This document shows positions 27,342 through 35,895 of a stretch of DNA of 64,000 nucleotides, piece by piece (positions within the stretch are counted from its first letter, which is position 1; every line of letters begins with the position of its first letter). The notes under the pieces were generated by a model. It had not been told where the DNA came from. It was given only the letters and a program-made list of their open reading frames with translations, and did no database searches. The DNA lies in the NCBI RefSeq assembly GCF_900113045.1, contig NZ_FONY01000026.1:18496-82495 (forward strand), written 5' to 3'. The DNA is from Thermoflexibacter ruber (GTDB lineage Bacteria; Bacteroidota; Bacteroidia; Cytophagales; Thermoflexibacteraceae). A program made the translations under genes and the position numbers.

Positions 27342-28973
27342 CTATTCTTCTCCCAAAAACGGATAGCGATAGTCTGTAGGAGGCACGAAAGTTTCTTTGA
27401 TGGTGCGAGTAGAAACCCAACGCAAGAGGTTATACATCGCTCCTGCTTTGTCGTTTGTACCAGAAGCACGCCCCCCACCAAAAGGTTGCTGCCCTACTAC
27501 CGCTCCCGTAGGTTTATCGTTGATATAAAAGTTTCCAGCGGAATGGAGCAGTTTTTTAGAAGCAAGTTCAATCGCATAGCGGTCTTGGGCAAAAATAGAG
27601 CCTGTGAGCGCATAGGGCGAGGTCATATCCGCCATTTCCAATACCTCTTCGAAAAGTTCAGGCTGATAGACATAAATCGTCAGAACAGGTCCGAAGATTT
27701 CCTCGCACATAGTAACGAATTGGTTATCATCTACTCGGAAAACCGTTGGCTCGATGAAGTAACCCACCGACTTATCGTAGTTACCCCCAGCGATGAGTTC
27801 TACGCCTCTTGCTTTTTTGGCTTCGTCTATGTATTTGGTGATTTTATCAAAAGCCCTTTCATCTATAACCGCATTAACGAAATTGCTGAAATCTTCGGGC
27901 GAACCCATTTTTATGCTTTTCAAGTCCTCTACCAAGTAGTTTTTCACTTCTTCCCATAAGTTAGCAGGGATATAAGCACGAGAAGCCGCAGAGCATTTTT
28001 GTCCTTGGTATTCAAAAGCCCCTCTTACTAAGGCAGTAGCTAAGGCTTTGGCATCGGCTGACTTGTGGGCAATGACAAAATCTTTCCCTCCTGTTTCTCC
28101 TACGATTCTTGGATAAGACTTGTATTTGTGTATATTATTCCCAATCGTTTTCCATAAATGTTGGAAAACGCCAGTACTCCCTGTAAAGTGTAAACCTGCA
28201 AAATCAGGGTGATTGAAAATTACGTCCCCTGCATCGGGTCCTTCGGTATAAATCAAGTTAATTACTCCATCAGGTAAGCCCGCTTCTATCAAAACTTCCA
28301 TAAAAACCTGAGCAGAATAGATTTGAGTAAAAGCTGGTTTCCAAACAACAGTATTGCCCATGAGTGCGGGCGCGGTAGGCAAGTTGCCTCCGATAGCAGT
28401 AAAATTAAAAGGGGTAATGGCAAAAACGAAACCTTCCAAAGGTCTTTGCTCTATGCGATTCCAGATTCCTGATGAGGAAATAACCTGCTGGCTATAAATT
28501 TCGGTCATAAAATACACATTGAAACGCAAAAAGTCGATGATTTCGCAAGCCGAGTCTATCTCTGCTTGGTACACATTTTTAGACTGCCCAAGCATCGTTG
28601 CTGCATTCATTTTAGCCCTGTATTTGGTGGCTATCAAATCAGCCGCTTTCAAGAAAATGCTTGCTCTGTGTTCCCAACTTAGGTTTGCCCAAGCGTATTT
28701 TGCCCCTAAAGAGGCTCTTACGGCTTGCTCTACATGCAGGCTATCGCCCATGTTGAAATAGCCCAAAGTATGCTGATGCTCGTGAGGGGGAGAAATACGG
28801 ACTTTTTGCTCGGTATAAACTCGCTCACTCCCAATATACATGGGAATATCCACTACTTCAGACTTCATTTTCGCAAGCATTGCCTTGAGTTCTTTTTTCT
28901 CAGGCGAATTGGGTGCGTAACTTTTTACAGGTTCGTTTATTGGTGTCGGTACTTTAAAATTTCCAAAATTCAT
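27342..28973 (-). CDS. pruA: L-glutamate gamma-semialdehyde dehydrogenase
   Basis: The 543-residue aldehyde dehydrogenase oxidises glutamate semialdehyde (pyrroline-5-carboxylate) to glutamate with NAD, the second step of proline degradation. The catalytic Cys is residue 327 (YQGQKCSAASRAY) and the general-base Glu is in VGETGGKDF; FTGSTGVFQHLWKTIG binds NAD. The long N-terminal stretch (FKVPTPINEPVKSYAPNSPE) and the C-terminal RTIKETFVPP are typical of the stand-alone Bacteroidota and mitochondrial forms. The proline dehydrogenase gene is not adjacent. Confidence 0.95.
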   Translation of the reverse strand: MNFGNFKVPTPINEPVKSYAPNSPEKKELKAMLAKMKSEVVDIPMYIGSERVYTEQKVRISPPHEHQHTLGYFNMGDSLHVEQAVRASLGAKYAWANLSWEHRASIFLKAADLIATKYRAKMNAATMLGQSKNVYQAEIDSACEIIDFLRFNVYFMTEIYSQQVISSSGIWNRIEQRPLEGFVFAITPFNFTAIGGNLPTAPALMGNTVVWKPAFTQIYSAQVFMEVLIEAGLPDGVINLIYTEGPDAGDVIFNHPDFAGLHFTGSTGVFQHLWKTIGNNIHKYKSYPRIVGETGGKDFVIAHKSADAKALATALVRGAFEYQGQKCSAASRAYIPANLWEEVKNYLVEDLKSIKMGSPEDFSNFVNAVIDERAFDKITKYIDEAKKARGVELIAGGNYDKSVGYFIEPTVFRVDDNQFVTMCEEIFGPVLTIYVYQPELFEEVLEMADMTSPYALTGSIFAQDRYAIELASKKLLHSAGNFYINDKPTGAVVGQQPFGGGRASGTNDKAGAMYNLLRWVSTRTIKETFVPPTDYRYPFLGEE

Positions 28974-29090
28974 GGTTAATTAATTGATTTTTATGCGTAT
29001 CAAGGGGATATTAAAGGACAATATCCATGTTACTAATATTTTTAAAATCTAATCTTTAACAAATTCTGTTTTGCTACCTCATATAACTAA

Positions 29091-29166
29091 GAACACCATA
29101 GGCGTGCGATATTAATAGAAAATTGATATTTTGCCGTCAATATATAAAACCTCGTAGAGGTGGCAT
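29091..29166 (-). repeat. Dispersed hairpin repeat, copy C
   Basis: On the minus strand it reads ACCTC-TAC-GAGGT (perfect 5-bp arms, 29149-29161), then GGTTTTAT, TTTTCTATTAATAT and an AACACC/GGCGTG hairpin around ATA (29092-29105, one mismatch). The order and the TTTCTA..AATAT core match copies A and B in the dcw cluster. Confidence 0.5.
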
Positions 29167-29354
29167 TTTTGGCATACAGAGAAACTAACTCTTATAAAGA
29201 CAGGCATAAATAGATAATATTTTTCTACTAAAATGAAAGCCCTAATAAGCATATAAGTATTGTAAAATACGGTAGTACTTACAATCAAATTGCAAATATG
29301 TAGAAAATCATCTTTTTTGCAGTCATTGCTTGCTAATTATTTTGGTAAAAAAAC

Positions 29355-29402
29355 TTGGAAGTTTATTATTTTTGATTTTACTTTGTATTTCAAAGTACTT
29401 TG
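29355..29402 (+). promoter_or_regulatory. Promoter with palindromic operator TACTTTG-N5-CAAAGTA
   Basis: TTG at 29355-29357 is followed after 20 nt by TTACTTTG (29378-29385), a -7-like box. TACTTTG (29379-29385) forms a perfect inverted repeat with CAAAGTA (29391-29397), and TACTTTG recurs at 29396-29402, just before the ATG at 29409. The palindrome would cover the transcription start, as expected for autorepression by the winged-helix regulator encoded in the same operon. Confidence 0.55.
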
Positions 29403-29408
29403 TGTAAA

Positions 29409-30020
29409 ATGGACAAAGAAAAATACATAGAAGATTTAAAGGAGATTAAAGACATCATGCACCGCTCTAAGCGGTTCATTTCCCTTAGCGGGCTTTCAGG
29501 TGTTTCTACAGGAGTAGTAGCCCTAATAGGGGTTTTTCTTGCTTATCAAATAGTTTTTAAAGGCAATGACTACTTGGTGCATCATGCCGTAGGAATAAGT
29601 AATGAACATCTTAGCTACTTACTTTTAATTGCGACGGGAACGTTAGTTTTATCAGTATGGAATGCCATTTTTTTTACACATAGAAAAACAAAAAAGCAAA
29701 ATCAAAGCGTTTGGAATATACAAACAAAGCAACTACTGTTGAACTTACTGATTCCACTTATCACAGGCGGCATACTTTGCTTGCTATTTTTAGCCAAAGG
29801 TTTTGTAGGGGTCTTACCGCCGCTGACTTTACTGTTTTATGGGCTTGCCCTTGTGAATGGGAGCAAATATACCTTACCCGAGATACGCAACTTAGGCTTA
29901 ATAGAGATTTTGGTAGGGCTAATTGCATTTCATCTGGTGGAATACGGCTTGTTTTTTTGGGCATTGGGCTTTGGTTTGGTGCAGATTATTTACGGTTTAA
30001 TTATTCAAAGAAAATATTAG
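29409..30020 (+). CDS. Polytopic membrane protein of unknown function
   Basis: The 203-residue protein starts with a charged helix (DKEKYIEDLKEIKDIMHRSKRF) followed by about six hydrophobic segments, among them FISLSGLSGVSTGVVALIGV, LLLIATGTLVLSVWNAIFF and a long pair at the C-terminus. I recognise no enzyme motif. The first gene of an operon, it abuts the winged-helix regulator with no spacing, so it probably serves as sensor or target of that regulator. ATG 29409 is preferred over a TTG three codons upstream, which lies inside the promoter palindrome. Confidence 0.75.
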   Translation: MDKEKYIEDLKEIKDIMHRSKRFISLSGLSGVSTGVVALIGVFLAYQIVFKGNDYLVHHAVGISNEHLSYLLLIATGTLVLSVWNAIFFTHRKTKKQNQSVWNIQTKQLLLNLLIPLITGGILCLLFLAKGFVGVLPPLTLLFYGLALVNGSKYTLPEIRNLGLIEILVGLIAFHLVEYGLFFWALGFGLVQIIYGLIIQRKY

Positions 30021-30314
30021 GTGGTGAAAGAAATTCTCAAAGACTTAGACAAAGCATTCGAGAATAGGATACGCCTGGGCATTATGTCGGCATTAGTAGT
30101 AAACGACTACTTGGACTTCAATGCTTTGAAGGAACTGCTGGAAGTTACTGATGGCAACTTGGCGAGCCACCTAAAAGCATTAGAAAAAAGCGAATACATT
30201 ACCTATAAAAAGGAGTTTTTAGACCGAAAGCCAAACACCAATTACTCAGCAACTGACAAAGGGAAAGAGGCTTTCAAGAAACATATCAACGCAATAGAGC
30301 AACTGCTGAAATAA
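30021..30314 (+). CDS. Winged-helix transcriptional regulator (HTH_34/ArsR-like)
   Basis: The 97-residue protein is a single winged helix-turn-helix: LKELLEVTDGNLASHLKALEK is the HTH, KKEFLDRKPNTNYSATDKG the wing, and the last helix is a likely dimerisation arm. It matches the small HTH_34 type often paired with membrane-protein genes in this phylum. GTG 30021 follows directly after the TAG of the membrane-protein gene (a second GTG follows at once), so the two are translationally coupled. It probably binds the TACTTTG palindrome upstream of the operon. Confidence 0.85.
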   Translation: MVKEILKDLDKAFENRIRLGIMSALVVNDYLDFNALKELLEVTDGNLASHLKALEKSEYITYKKEFLDRKPNTNYSATDKGKEAFKKHINAIEQLLK

Positions 30315-30358
30315 AATATTTTAGGAAAAATGATTTGCAAAAAAAACTTCTTCCTCAA

Positions 30359-30400
30359 CCCTTTTCTCCAAAAGAGAAAGGGACTTTTGAAAGGGTGTGG
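30359..30400. repeat. REP-like hairpin element
   Basis: CCCTTTTCTC (30359-30368) pairs with GAGAAAGGG (30374-30382, one bulge), followed by a second GAAAGGGTGTGG half. A similar arrangement occurs at 34971-35047 in the ftsA-ftsQ spacer. It lies between the regulator gene and the following small membrane-protein gene. Confidence 0.5.
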
Positions 30401-30439
30401 TTTACTTATTTTTTAATATAAACATAAAGCGCAAAAAGT

Positions 30440-30724
30440 ATGAAAAACAAAAGGTTGGTTATCATCTTAGCTGTAGCTGGTTCTCTGCTACTTGTCCCGC
30501 TTGTTGCCATGCAATTTACCAATGAAGTGGATTGGAAAGTTTCAGACTTTGCTATCATGGGAGTTTTATTACTTAGTACGGGTTTGCTATGCGAACTCAT
30601 CATGCGGAAAATACAAAGTATGCAAAGAAGGATTATTCTTTGTGGTTTTATTTTATTGATTTTCTTACTTATTTGGGCAGAACTTGCCGTTGGGATATTT
30701 GGGACACCTTTTGCGGGTTCTTAG
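30440..30724 (+). CDS. Small membrane protein of unknown function
   Basis: The 94-residue protein has three predicted membrane helices: residues ~6-25 (VIILAVAGSLLLVPLVAM), ~36-55 (SDFAIMGVLLLSTGLLCELI) and ~64-88 (IILCGFILLIFLLIWAELAVG). It is probably the last gene of the operon with the winged-helix regulator, although a 125-bp spacer with a REP-like hairpin intervenes. No function can be assigned. A hairpin with a T run follows. Confidence 0.65.
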   Translation: MKNKRLVIILAVAGSLLLVPLVAMQFTNEVDWKVSDFAIMGVLLLSTGLLCELIMRKIQSMQRRIILCGFILLIFLLIWAELAVGIFGTPFAGS

Positions 30725-30744
30725 ACAAAGGAAAAAATAAGCAT

Positions 30745-30792
30745 AAACTTATTCCAAATGGAATAAAATTATTCATTTTGGAATAGTTTTTC
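30745..30792 (+). terminator. Probable terminator of the 29409-30724 operon
   Basis: AAACTTATTCCAAAT (30745-30759) pairs with ATTTTGGAATAGTTTTT (30775-30791) with one bulge and ends in T residues. Confidence 0.55.
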
Positions 30793-30867
30793 ACAAAAAT
30801 TCCCCCGAACTTTGGTCTAAGTAAAACGACGGTGGTACTTTCAAATGTATGATAATTTTAGGTGTTA

Positions 30868-30960
30868 AAAAAATCCGTTCCCATCGGTACAATCTGTGTC
30901 ATCAGTATTCCAAAATAGAACATCGATAATACGGATTTGGCTGATAAACACAGAATTAAA
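30868..30960. repeat. Long imperfect inverted repeat (ATCCGT ... ACGGAT type)
   Basis: The spacer 30793-31129 holds no gene. Within it AATCCGT, TCTGTGTcATCAG on the left and ACGGATT, CTGATaaACACAGA on the right form an imperfect inverted repeat. Similar ATCCGT/CTGTGT elements are common dispersed repeats in environmental bacteria; no other copy is in this window. Confidence 0.4.
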
Positions 30961-31129
30961 ATTGCTACACCTCAGTTTTGTACTAAAATCGTCCAAACTT
31001 TCGGGTACGCCATAGTGGTATCTTTACATACCAAATAAGCAAAATCAATTGATATGATTACTTATTGACAAGGTGTATCAGTGGCGGACTAAGAATTAAA
31101 TGTATTTATCTACAAATGAATGAACTGTA

Positions 31130-31756
31130 TCAAAGCATGAACTTCAAATACGCTATTTTTTTTGTTTCAAAAAACTCCTCCTCAAAAAAATCTTTCAGTG
31201 CATAAAACTTAAAATATCCTTTTACATTAGCAAATTCCTCTAACAAATCGCCGCCTTTGAGCATAAGAAATCCATTAGATAACTCATTATGACCTTCTTT
31301 TTTTAACAAGTGTTTGGTCTGTTGGTAAAAAGTACTGACCTCTGCCACCGCCCTGCTCACAACAAAATCGTATTTGTTTTTTAAATCTTCTGAGCGAATC
31401 TGCTCACAAGTAGCATTAGTCAGCCCCAGATGCCTGATTACTTCGCTTACTACTTTTATCTTCTTTCCTATGGAATCTATGAGATGAAATTTTACTTCGG
31501 GGAAAAAAATAGCCAAAGGGATAGCTGGGAAACCTCCACCAGTGCCTACATCTACTACCCTTGTCCCTGTTTGAAAATGGATAACCTTAGCAATGCTCAA
31601 AGAATGAAGCACATGGCGTTCATAAAAATTATCCATATCTTTGCGAGAAATGACATTGATTTTTTCATTCCAATCATAGTAAATAGGCTGGAGTTGGGCA
31701 AAATGCTTTAGTTGCTGTTGCGTCAAATCAGAAAAGTATTTTAAAATTATCTCCAT
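31130..31756 (-). CDS. rsmG: 16S rRNA (guanine527-N7)-methyltransferase
   Basis: The 208-residue SAM-dependent enzyme methylates G527 in the decoding-centre loop of 16S rRNA; its loss gives low-level streptomycin resistance in other bacteria. The SAM-binding motif VVDVGTGGGFPAIPL is near residue 62, followed by DSIGKKIKVV and the VVSRAVAEVSTF catalytic strand. ATG 31756 is taken as start (MEIILKYFSDLTQQQ); the frame is open nine codons further. It lies behind the terminator that ends the dcw cluster. Confidence 0.95.
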   Translation of the reverse strand: MEIILKYFSDLTQQQLKHFAQLQPIYYDWNEKINVISRKDMDNFYERHVLHSLSIAKVIHFQTGTRVVDVGTGGGFPAIPLAIFFPEVKFHLIDSIGKKIKVVSEVIRHLGLTNATCEQIRSEDLKNKYDFVVSRAVAEVSTFYQQTKHLLKKEGHNELSNGFLMLKGGDLLEEFANVKGYFKFYALKDFFEEEFFETKKIAYLKFML

Positions 31757-31842
31757 TTTTTCAATTGTAAAAAGGAAAGACAAAGATAAAGCGAAAAATG
31801 AAAAGGCAAACGATGTGTCATGAATAAGTCAAAGGAAAGGAT

Positions 31843-31878
31843 AAAAAAACTTGCCCCACTCAAAAAGCAAAGCAAGTT
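31843..31878 (-). terminator. Terminator at the 3' end of the dcw cluster
   Basis: On the minus strand AACTTGC/GCAAGTT (31872-31878 with 31848-31854) forms a 7-bp hairpin followed by a run of seven T (31849-31843), 116 nt after the ftsZ stop. Confidence 0.65.
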
Positions 31879-31993
31879 CCAAATTCATTCATTATGCTTC
31901 AAATTCGAAAAATTGTAGTAAAAATCTCTTTATAATGGTTAAATAGGTAATAGTTAAATAGTTATTAAACCAATTTAATTCTCAAACTATTCA

Positions 31994-33439
31994 TTAATCC
32001 ACATTATCATGCAAAAATCTATTTCCTCCAAGCAGTCCGTTATCTTCCCCAATTTTGAGGCGCGAAAGATGATTTTCAGAAGAGTGAGGCACTTCTTTGA
32101 GTTCTACTTTCTTGCGTAAGTAGGCAGGGATTTCCTTTTTCTCATTAAACTCCTCATTGCTTAGTTCGCTGAAGGAGCGTAAGTTATTGAGCTGTTTTTG
32201 ACGTATCTGAATGCTTACGTCCACCTCATCTTTTTTTTTTGCATCTTCGTACCCCTTCAGGCTTTTGTAGTCATCAGTTTCCAATTGGAAAACTACTTTT
32301 TCAGGCTTTTTCGCAGGAGTTACCATTTCCTTTTTCAGAGGTTTGACCTCCTCGTCTCCCTTGTCAAAAAAGTCCATGCTGTCCTCCAATTCCAACTTGA
32401 TTTTGGGTGTAAGGATTTTATTTGACGGCAAATCATATACTACTCGTTTCTGTTCTATGTTCCTCTTGCTTTCAAAACCCGTAGCAATAATAGTTACAGT
32501 GATAGATTCTCCCAAAGTTTCGTCTATTGCCTGCCCTAAAATTATCTCGGCTTCTTCTCCCGCTTTTTCTTGAACATACTCATTAATTTCTTCTAACTCA
32601 CTCATCTTGAAGTTGTCCAAATCTGAAACAGTGATACTGACCAAGATATGCCTTGCGCCAAAAATATCTGTATCGTTAAGGAGTGGCGAATTAATTGCCA
32701 TCTCGACAGCACGCTTGGCTCTATTTTCGCCGTCCACCGTAGCAGAACCCATTACGGCAGCTCCAGAGTCTTTGAGTACGGTTTTTACATCTTCAAAATC
32801 AACGTTTACCAAACCAGAAACAGTGATGATTTCTGCGATAGATTTTGCAGCCTTAGTCAAAACTTCATCAGCTTGATTAAATGCTTCTTTGACAGAAGTA
32901 TTGCCATAGATTTCTTTTAGACGATTGTTCAGAATCACAATGACTGCATCACAGTTGGCTCTGAGTTCTGCCAAGCCTTCCTCGGCTCGCTTGTATTTGG
33001 GTTTTCCCTCAAACATAAAAGGGAAAGTTACAATACCTACGGTCAAAATGCCCATTTCTTTGGCGATTTGAGCAATGACAGGAGCCGCACCCGTACCTGT
33101 TCCTCCGCCCATACCTGCGGTGATAAAAACCATTTTGGTATTGCTTGCCAAGATGTTACGGATTTCGTCTTTGCTTTCCATAGCAGCAGTTTTGCCTCTT
33201 TCGGGGTTCGCCCCTGCGCCCAAGCCTTTGGTAGAGTTTAGCCCAATTTGGATTTTATTAGGCACAGGACTCATTTGCAAAGCCTGAATATCGGTGTTGG
33301 CAACATAAAATTCTACGCCTCGAATACCTTGGCGAAACATGTGGTTTACGGCATTGCTTCCGCCGCCGCCTACGCCAATCACCTTGATAATAGAGGTTTC
33401 ATTGGCAGGATAATCAAATTCGTAAGTGCGCTCTTTCAT
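31994..33439 (-). CDS. ftsZ: Cell division protein FtsZ
   Basis: The 481-residue tubulin-like GTPase polymerises into the Z ring. The signature GGGTGTGAAPVIAQ is near residue 110, the N-terminal GVGGGGSNAVNHM binds GTP, and NVDFEDVKTVL is in the T7 loop area. The GTPase core ends near 320, followed by a long acidic linker and a C-terminal IPAYLRKKVEL region; the last 15 residues may bind partners. It is the last gene of the dcw cluster, transcribed after ftsA with a 172-bp spacer containing AT-rich repeats. Confidence 0.98.
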   Translation of the reverse strand: MKERTYEFDYPANETSIIKVIGVGGGGSNAVNHMFRQGIRGVEFYVANTDIQALQMSPVPNKIQIGLNSTKGLGAGANPERGKTAAMESKDEIRNILASNTKMVFITAGMGGGTGTGAAPVIAQIAKEMGILTVGIVTFPFMFEGKPKYKRAEEGLAELRANCDAVIVILNNRLKEIYGNTSVKEAFNQADEVLTKAAKSIAEIITVSGLVNVDFEDVKTVLKDSGAAVMGSATVDGENRAKRAVEMAINSPLLNDTDIFGARHILVSITVSDLDNFKMSELEEINEYVQEKAGEEAEIILGQAIDETLGESITVTIIATGFESKRNIEQKRVVYDLPSNKILTPKIKLELEDSMDFFDKGDEEVKPLKKEMVTPAKKPEKVVFQLETDDYKSLKGYEDAKKKDEVDVSIQIRQKQLNNLRSFSELSNEEFNEKKEIPAYLRKKVELKEVPHSSENHLSRLKIGEDNGLLGGNRFLHDNVD

Positions 33440-33611
33440 AGGTCTTTCAAAATTATGAATTATATATTAGGAATTAGGAATTATTTTTAAAAATTTGATT
33501 ATCAAACACTTGTATTAATCCCTTATTCCCTTATGGTGTTTTATTTCATTTAAAATTTGATTTTATGAACGAGATTAAAAATTAAAGAAATTCATCATTC
33601 ATCATTTATAA

Positions 33612-34925
33612 TTAGTAGTTGTTTTCCCCAAAATCATCAATGAGTAGCTCTTTGGTTTTGCGGACAATTGTGCTAAAGAAGTCCCCTTTGGCTTGTTGCT
33701 TGGTGCTTTGCTTGCCTGTATGAGAAGGTGCATACGCCTGATGTGCATTCTTGAGGTAGTTTTCCTCTCTCTCATCTATGGTTTTGAAGCCCGCTAAGAC
33801 CAATCCCATAGTGGTTGCAAACATGGGGAGTTTTACTTTCTCGTCCTTGCTTTTGCCTAAGTATTCGTTAGGGTAGCCGATTCGAGTGTCCAAGCCTGTT
33901 TTTAACTCAAACAGAGACTGTATATTCAATAGTTGCGCCCCTCCTCCTGTAATCACAATGCCTCCTGCCAAGCGGTTGGCATAGCCAGAGCGTATGATTT
34001 CTGAGTGAACCAACTCGATAATCTCTTCCATTCTTGCTTCTATGATTCGTGCCAAATTTTTAATAGAAATTTCCTTGGGTGTTCTTCCCCTAATTCCGGG
34101 GATAGAAACAACCTCATTTTCTGTGGCTTCTTCTGATAGGGAATTTCCAAATTTGATTTTTAATAACTCTGCCTGATTATCAAGCACTTGACAGCCATGT
34201 TTGATGTCAGAAGTAATAATATCACCTCCAAAGGGAATGACCGCCGTGTGGCGAATGATGCCATCATAGAAAATCGCAATGTCCGTAGTTCCACCGCCAA
34301 TGTCGACCAAAGCAATGCCTGCTTCTTTTTCCTCATCACTCAGTACAGCCAGACTGGAGGCTAAGGGTTCTAAAATCAAGTTCTCGATGTGCAAACCTGC
34401 TCTCTCTACTGCCCGTTTGATATTTTTAATAGCATTGGTTTGGGCTGTAATGATGTGAAAATCAGCCTCTAACTTTACGCCAGCCATGCCTACGGGGTCT
34501 TTGATGTTCTCCTCATAGTCCACGATGTAGTGCTGTGGCATGACGTGAATAATCTCTGTACCGGGTTCTGTAACAATTCGATACATGTCATTGGTCAGGC
34601 GATTCAAGTCTTCCAACGTAATTTCATCATTATCAGAACTGCGGGTGATACTGCCGCGGTGTCTGAAACTCTTGATATGTTTCCCAGCAATCCCCACATT
34701 GACCACGTTGATGTCAATGCCAGAGGTTTTTTCTGCTTCCTCTATGGCTTGGGTAATGCTGTCTGTCGTCTTATGGATATTGGAAACAATGCCCTCTTTC
34801 ACTCCGTCAGAGTTAGCCTTGCCCACACCCAGAATTTCTAACTTTCCGTACTCATTTATGCGACCAACCATCGCACAAATCTTTGTCGTACCAATGTCGA
34901 GTCCTACTACAATCTTTTCGTTCAT
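33612..34925 (-). CDS. ftsA: Cell division protein FtsA
   Basis: The 437-residue actin-like ATPase tethers FtsZ filaments to the membrane. The phosphate-1 motif GLDIGTTKICAMVG starts at residue 8, ALVDIGGGTTDIAIF is the phosphate-2 region, and AGGIVITGGGAQLL the adenosine motif. The C-terminus FFSTIVRKTKELLIDDFG is a suitable amphipathic membrane-targeting helix. It lies between ftsQ and ftsZ; the 128-bp spacer to ftsQ carries a REP-like hairpin pair. Confidence 0.98.
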   Translation of the reverse strand: MNEKIVVGLDIGTTKICAMVGRINEYGKLEILGVGKANSDGVKEGIVSNIHKTTDSITQAIEEAEKTSGIDINVVNVGIAGKHIKSFRHRGSITRSSDNDEITLEDLNRLTNDMYRIVTEPGTEIIHVMPQHYIVDYEENIKDPVGMAGVKLEADFHIITAQTNAIKNIKRAVERAGLHIENLILEPLASSLAVLSDEEKEAGIALVDIGGGTTDIAIFYDGIIRHTAVIPFGGDIITSDIKHGCQVLDNQAELLKIKFGNSLSEEATENEVVSIPGIRGRTPKEISIKNLARIIEARMEEIIELVHSEIIRSGYANRLAGGIVITGGGAQLLNIQSLFELKTGLDTRIGYPNEYLGKSKDEKVKLPMFATTMGLVLAGFKTIDEREENYLKNAHQAYAPSHTGKQSTKQQAKGDFFSTIVRKTKELLIDDFGENNY

Positions 34926-34970
34926 TTTGTGTTACTTATTTGCATTTTATATTTTTTAGTTTTGCTTTTG

Positions 34971-35047
34971 CCCCTATCCTAAATCCTTTCCCCTTCTGGG
35001 AAAGGACTTTTCTGATATTTTCCCCTCTCCTTTGGGTAGGGGTGGGG
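34971..35047. repeat. REP-like double hairpin in the ftsA-ftsQ spacer
   Basis: CCTTTCCC (34985-34992) pairs with GGGAAAGG (34998-35005), and CCCCTCTCC pairs with GGGTAGGGG a few bases on. The outer CCCCTATCC also complements GGGTAGGGG. It resembles the element at 30359-30400. Confidence 0.55.
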
Positions 35048-35053
35048 TGTGCA

Positions 35054-35815
35054 TTACTCACAAACTATCTGATTATCAAAACCTAACTTAACTTTCTTGT
35101 ACTTGTTCCAACCTTTCGCAGGGACTACTTGGCTGTAAAAAAGTCTTAATTTTTCCAATTTAGCTGAGTAGTCATCTACCAAGCCAAACTCAATTGCATG
35201 ATTCCCTATTTGTGGATATATAGTTAAGTTATTGTATTCATCAATGTCAATTTCAGTGATTTGTGCCTTCCAGAAAGGGTCATTTTCAATGTGTTTCAAA
35301 AATTCAAACAAAGGCTTACCAAAATTTTTAGTGAGTTTGTTCTCCTTATCATAAATATGTTCCATTCCCTTTCCTGTGAGCAAAACCACTCTTGGCGTAT
35401 AGTCCTCAGAAAGAGGCAGATATTCTCCATCTTTCCCTATGTAGTTGCCTTTTCCGTCATTTTTCAATATCCTTGCGATAGGCTGGGAAGGAATGATTTT
35501 TACTACCAAATTCCCTTTTAAGTCCCTTGAAACCTCACAGTTAGACACAAAACCTGCTTCCTCCTCAATTTTTTTCTCAATTTCTGCTAAATCCGCATTG
35601 AGCAGTTTGCCATCTGCGGTTTGCTGAATCCCTTGACCGTCAATGATGCTACGCACCCGATTTTCATTAATCAGGTTTGGGGCGGTTGCTTCCTCAATCT
35701 TGACGACTACGTTGCTGTAAGGCTTGTCGCCATAGCTAAACAAACTCGCAAAAGCCACTGCCGTTAAGACTGCCATAGACCCTAAAAATATTTTTACCCA
35801 AAGTTTTAGTTTCAT
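35054..35815 (-). CDS. ftsQ: Cell division protein FtsQ/DivIB
   Basis: The 253-residue protein has one N-terminal membrane helix (about 7-27, KIFLGSMAVLTAVAFASLFS) and a periplasmic part with a POTRA-like region (VVKIEEATAPNLINENRV ... VSNCEVSRDLKGNLVVKII) and a second beta domain. FtsQ links early and late divisome proteins (FtsL, FtsB, FtsI). The sequence is divergent, as is usual for this protein; the identification rests on the domain order and its position just before ftsA. murC, often next to it, is not here. Confidence 0.9.
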   Translation of the reverse strand: MKLKLWVKIFLGSMAVLTAVAFASLFSYGDKPYSNVVVKIEEATAPNLINENRVRSIIDGQGIQQTADGKLLNADLAEIEKKIEEEAGFVSNCEVSRDLKGNLVVKIIPSQPIARILKNDGKGNYIGKDGEYLPLSEDYTPRVVLLTGKGMEHIYDKENKLTKNFGKPLFEFLKHIENDPFWKAQITEIDIDEYNNLTIYPQIGNHAIEFGLVDDYSAKLEKLRLFYSQVVPAKGWNKYKKVKLGFDNQIVCE

Positions 35816-35895
35816 CTTTTTACTAATTATGAATTATAAATGATGAATTATGAATATTTTTCAAATTATAAATCACTGATAATCAATGTTTTTTT

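Larger units (their letters stand above)
28974..29408. other. 435-bp divergent spacer: repeat copy C and the 29409 operon control region
   Basis: This spacer separates leftward pruA from the rightward membrane-protein/regulator operon. It contains a member of the dispersed hairpin repeat family (29091-29166, minus orientation) and a promoter with a palindrome next to the 29409 start. Between 29170 and 29350 I see nothing recognisable. Confidence 0.6.

Noticed and set aside
28974..31129. tRNA or small RNA genes in the longer spacers
   Set aside because: No TTCGA-type T-loop with matching acceptor and anticodon stems was found in these or other spacers by eye; a tRNAscan or Infernal run would settle it.
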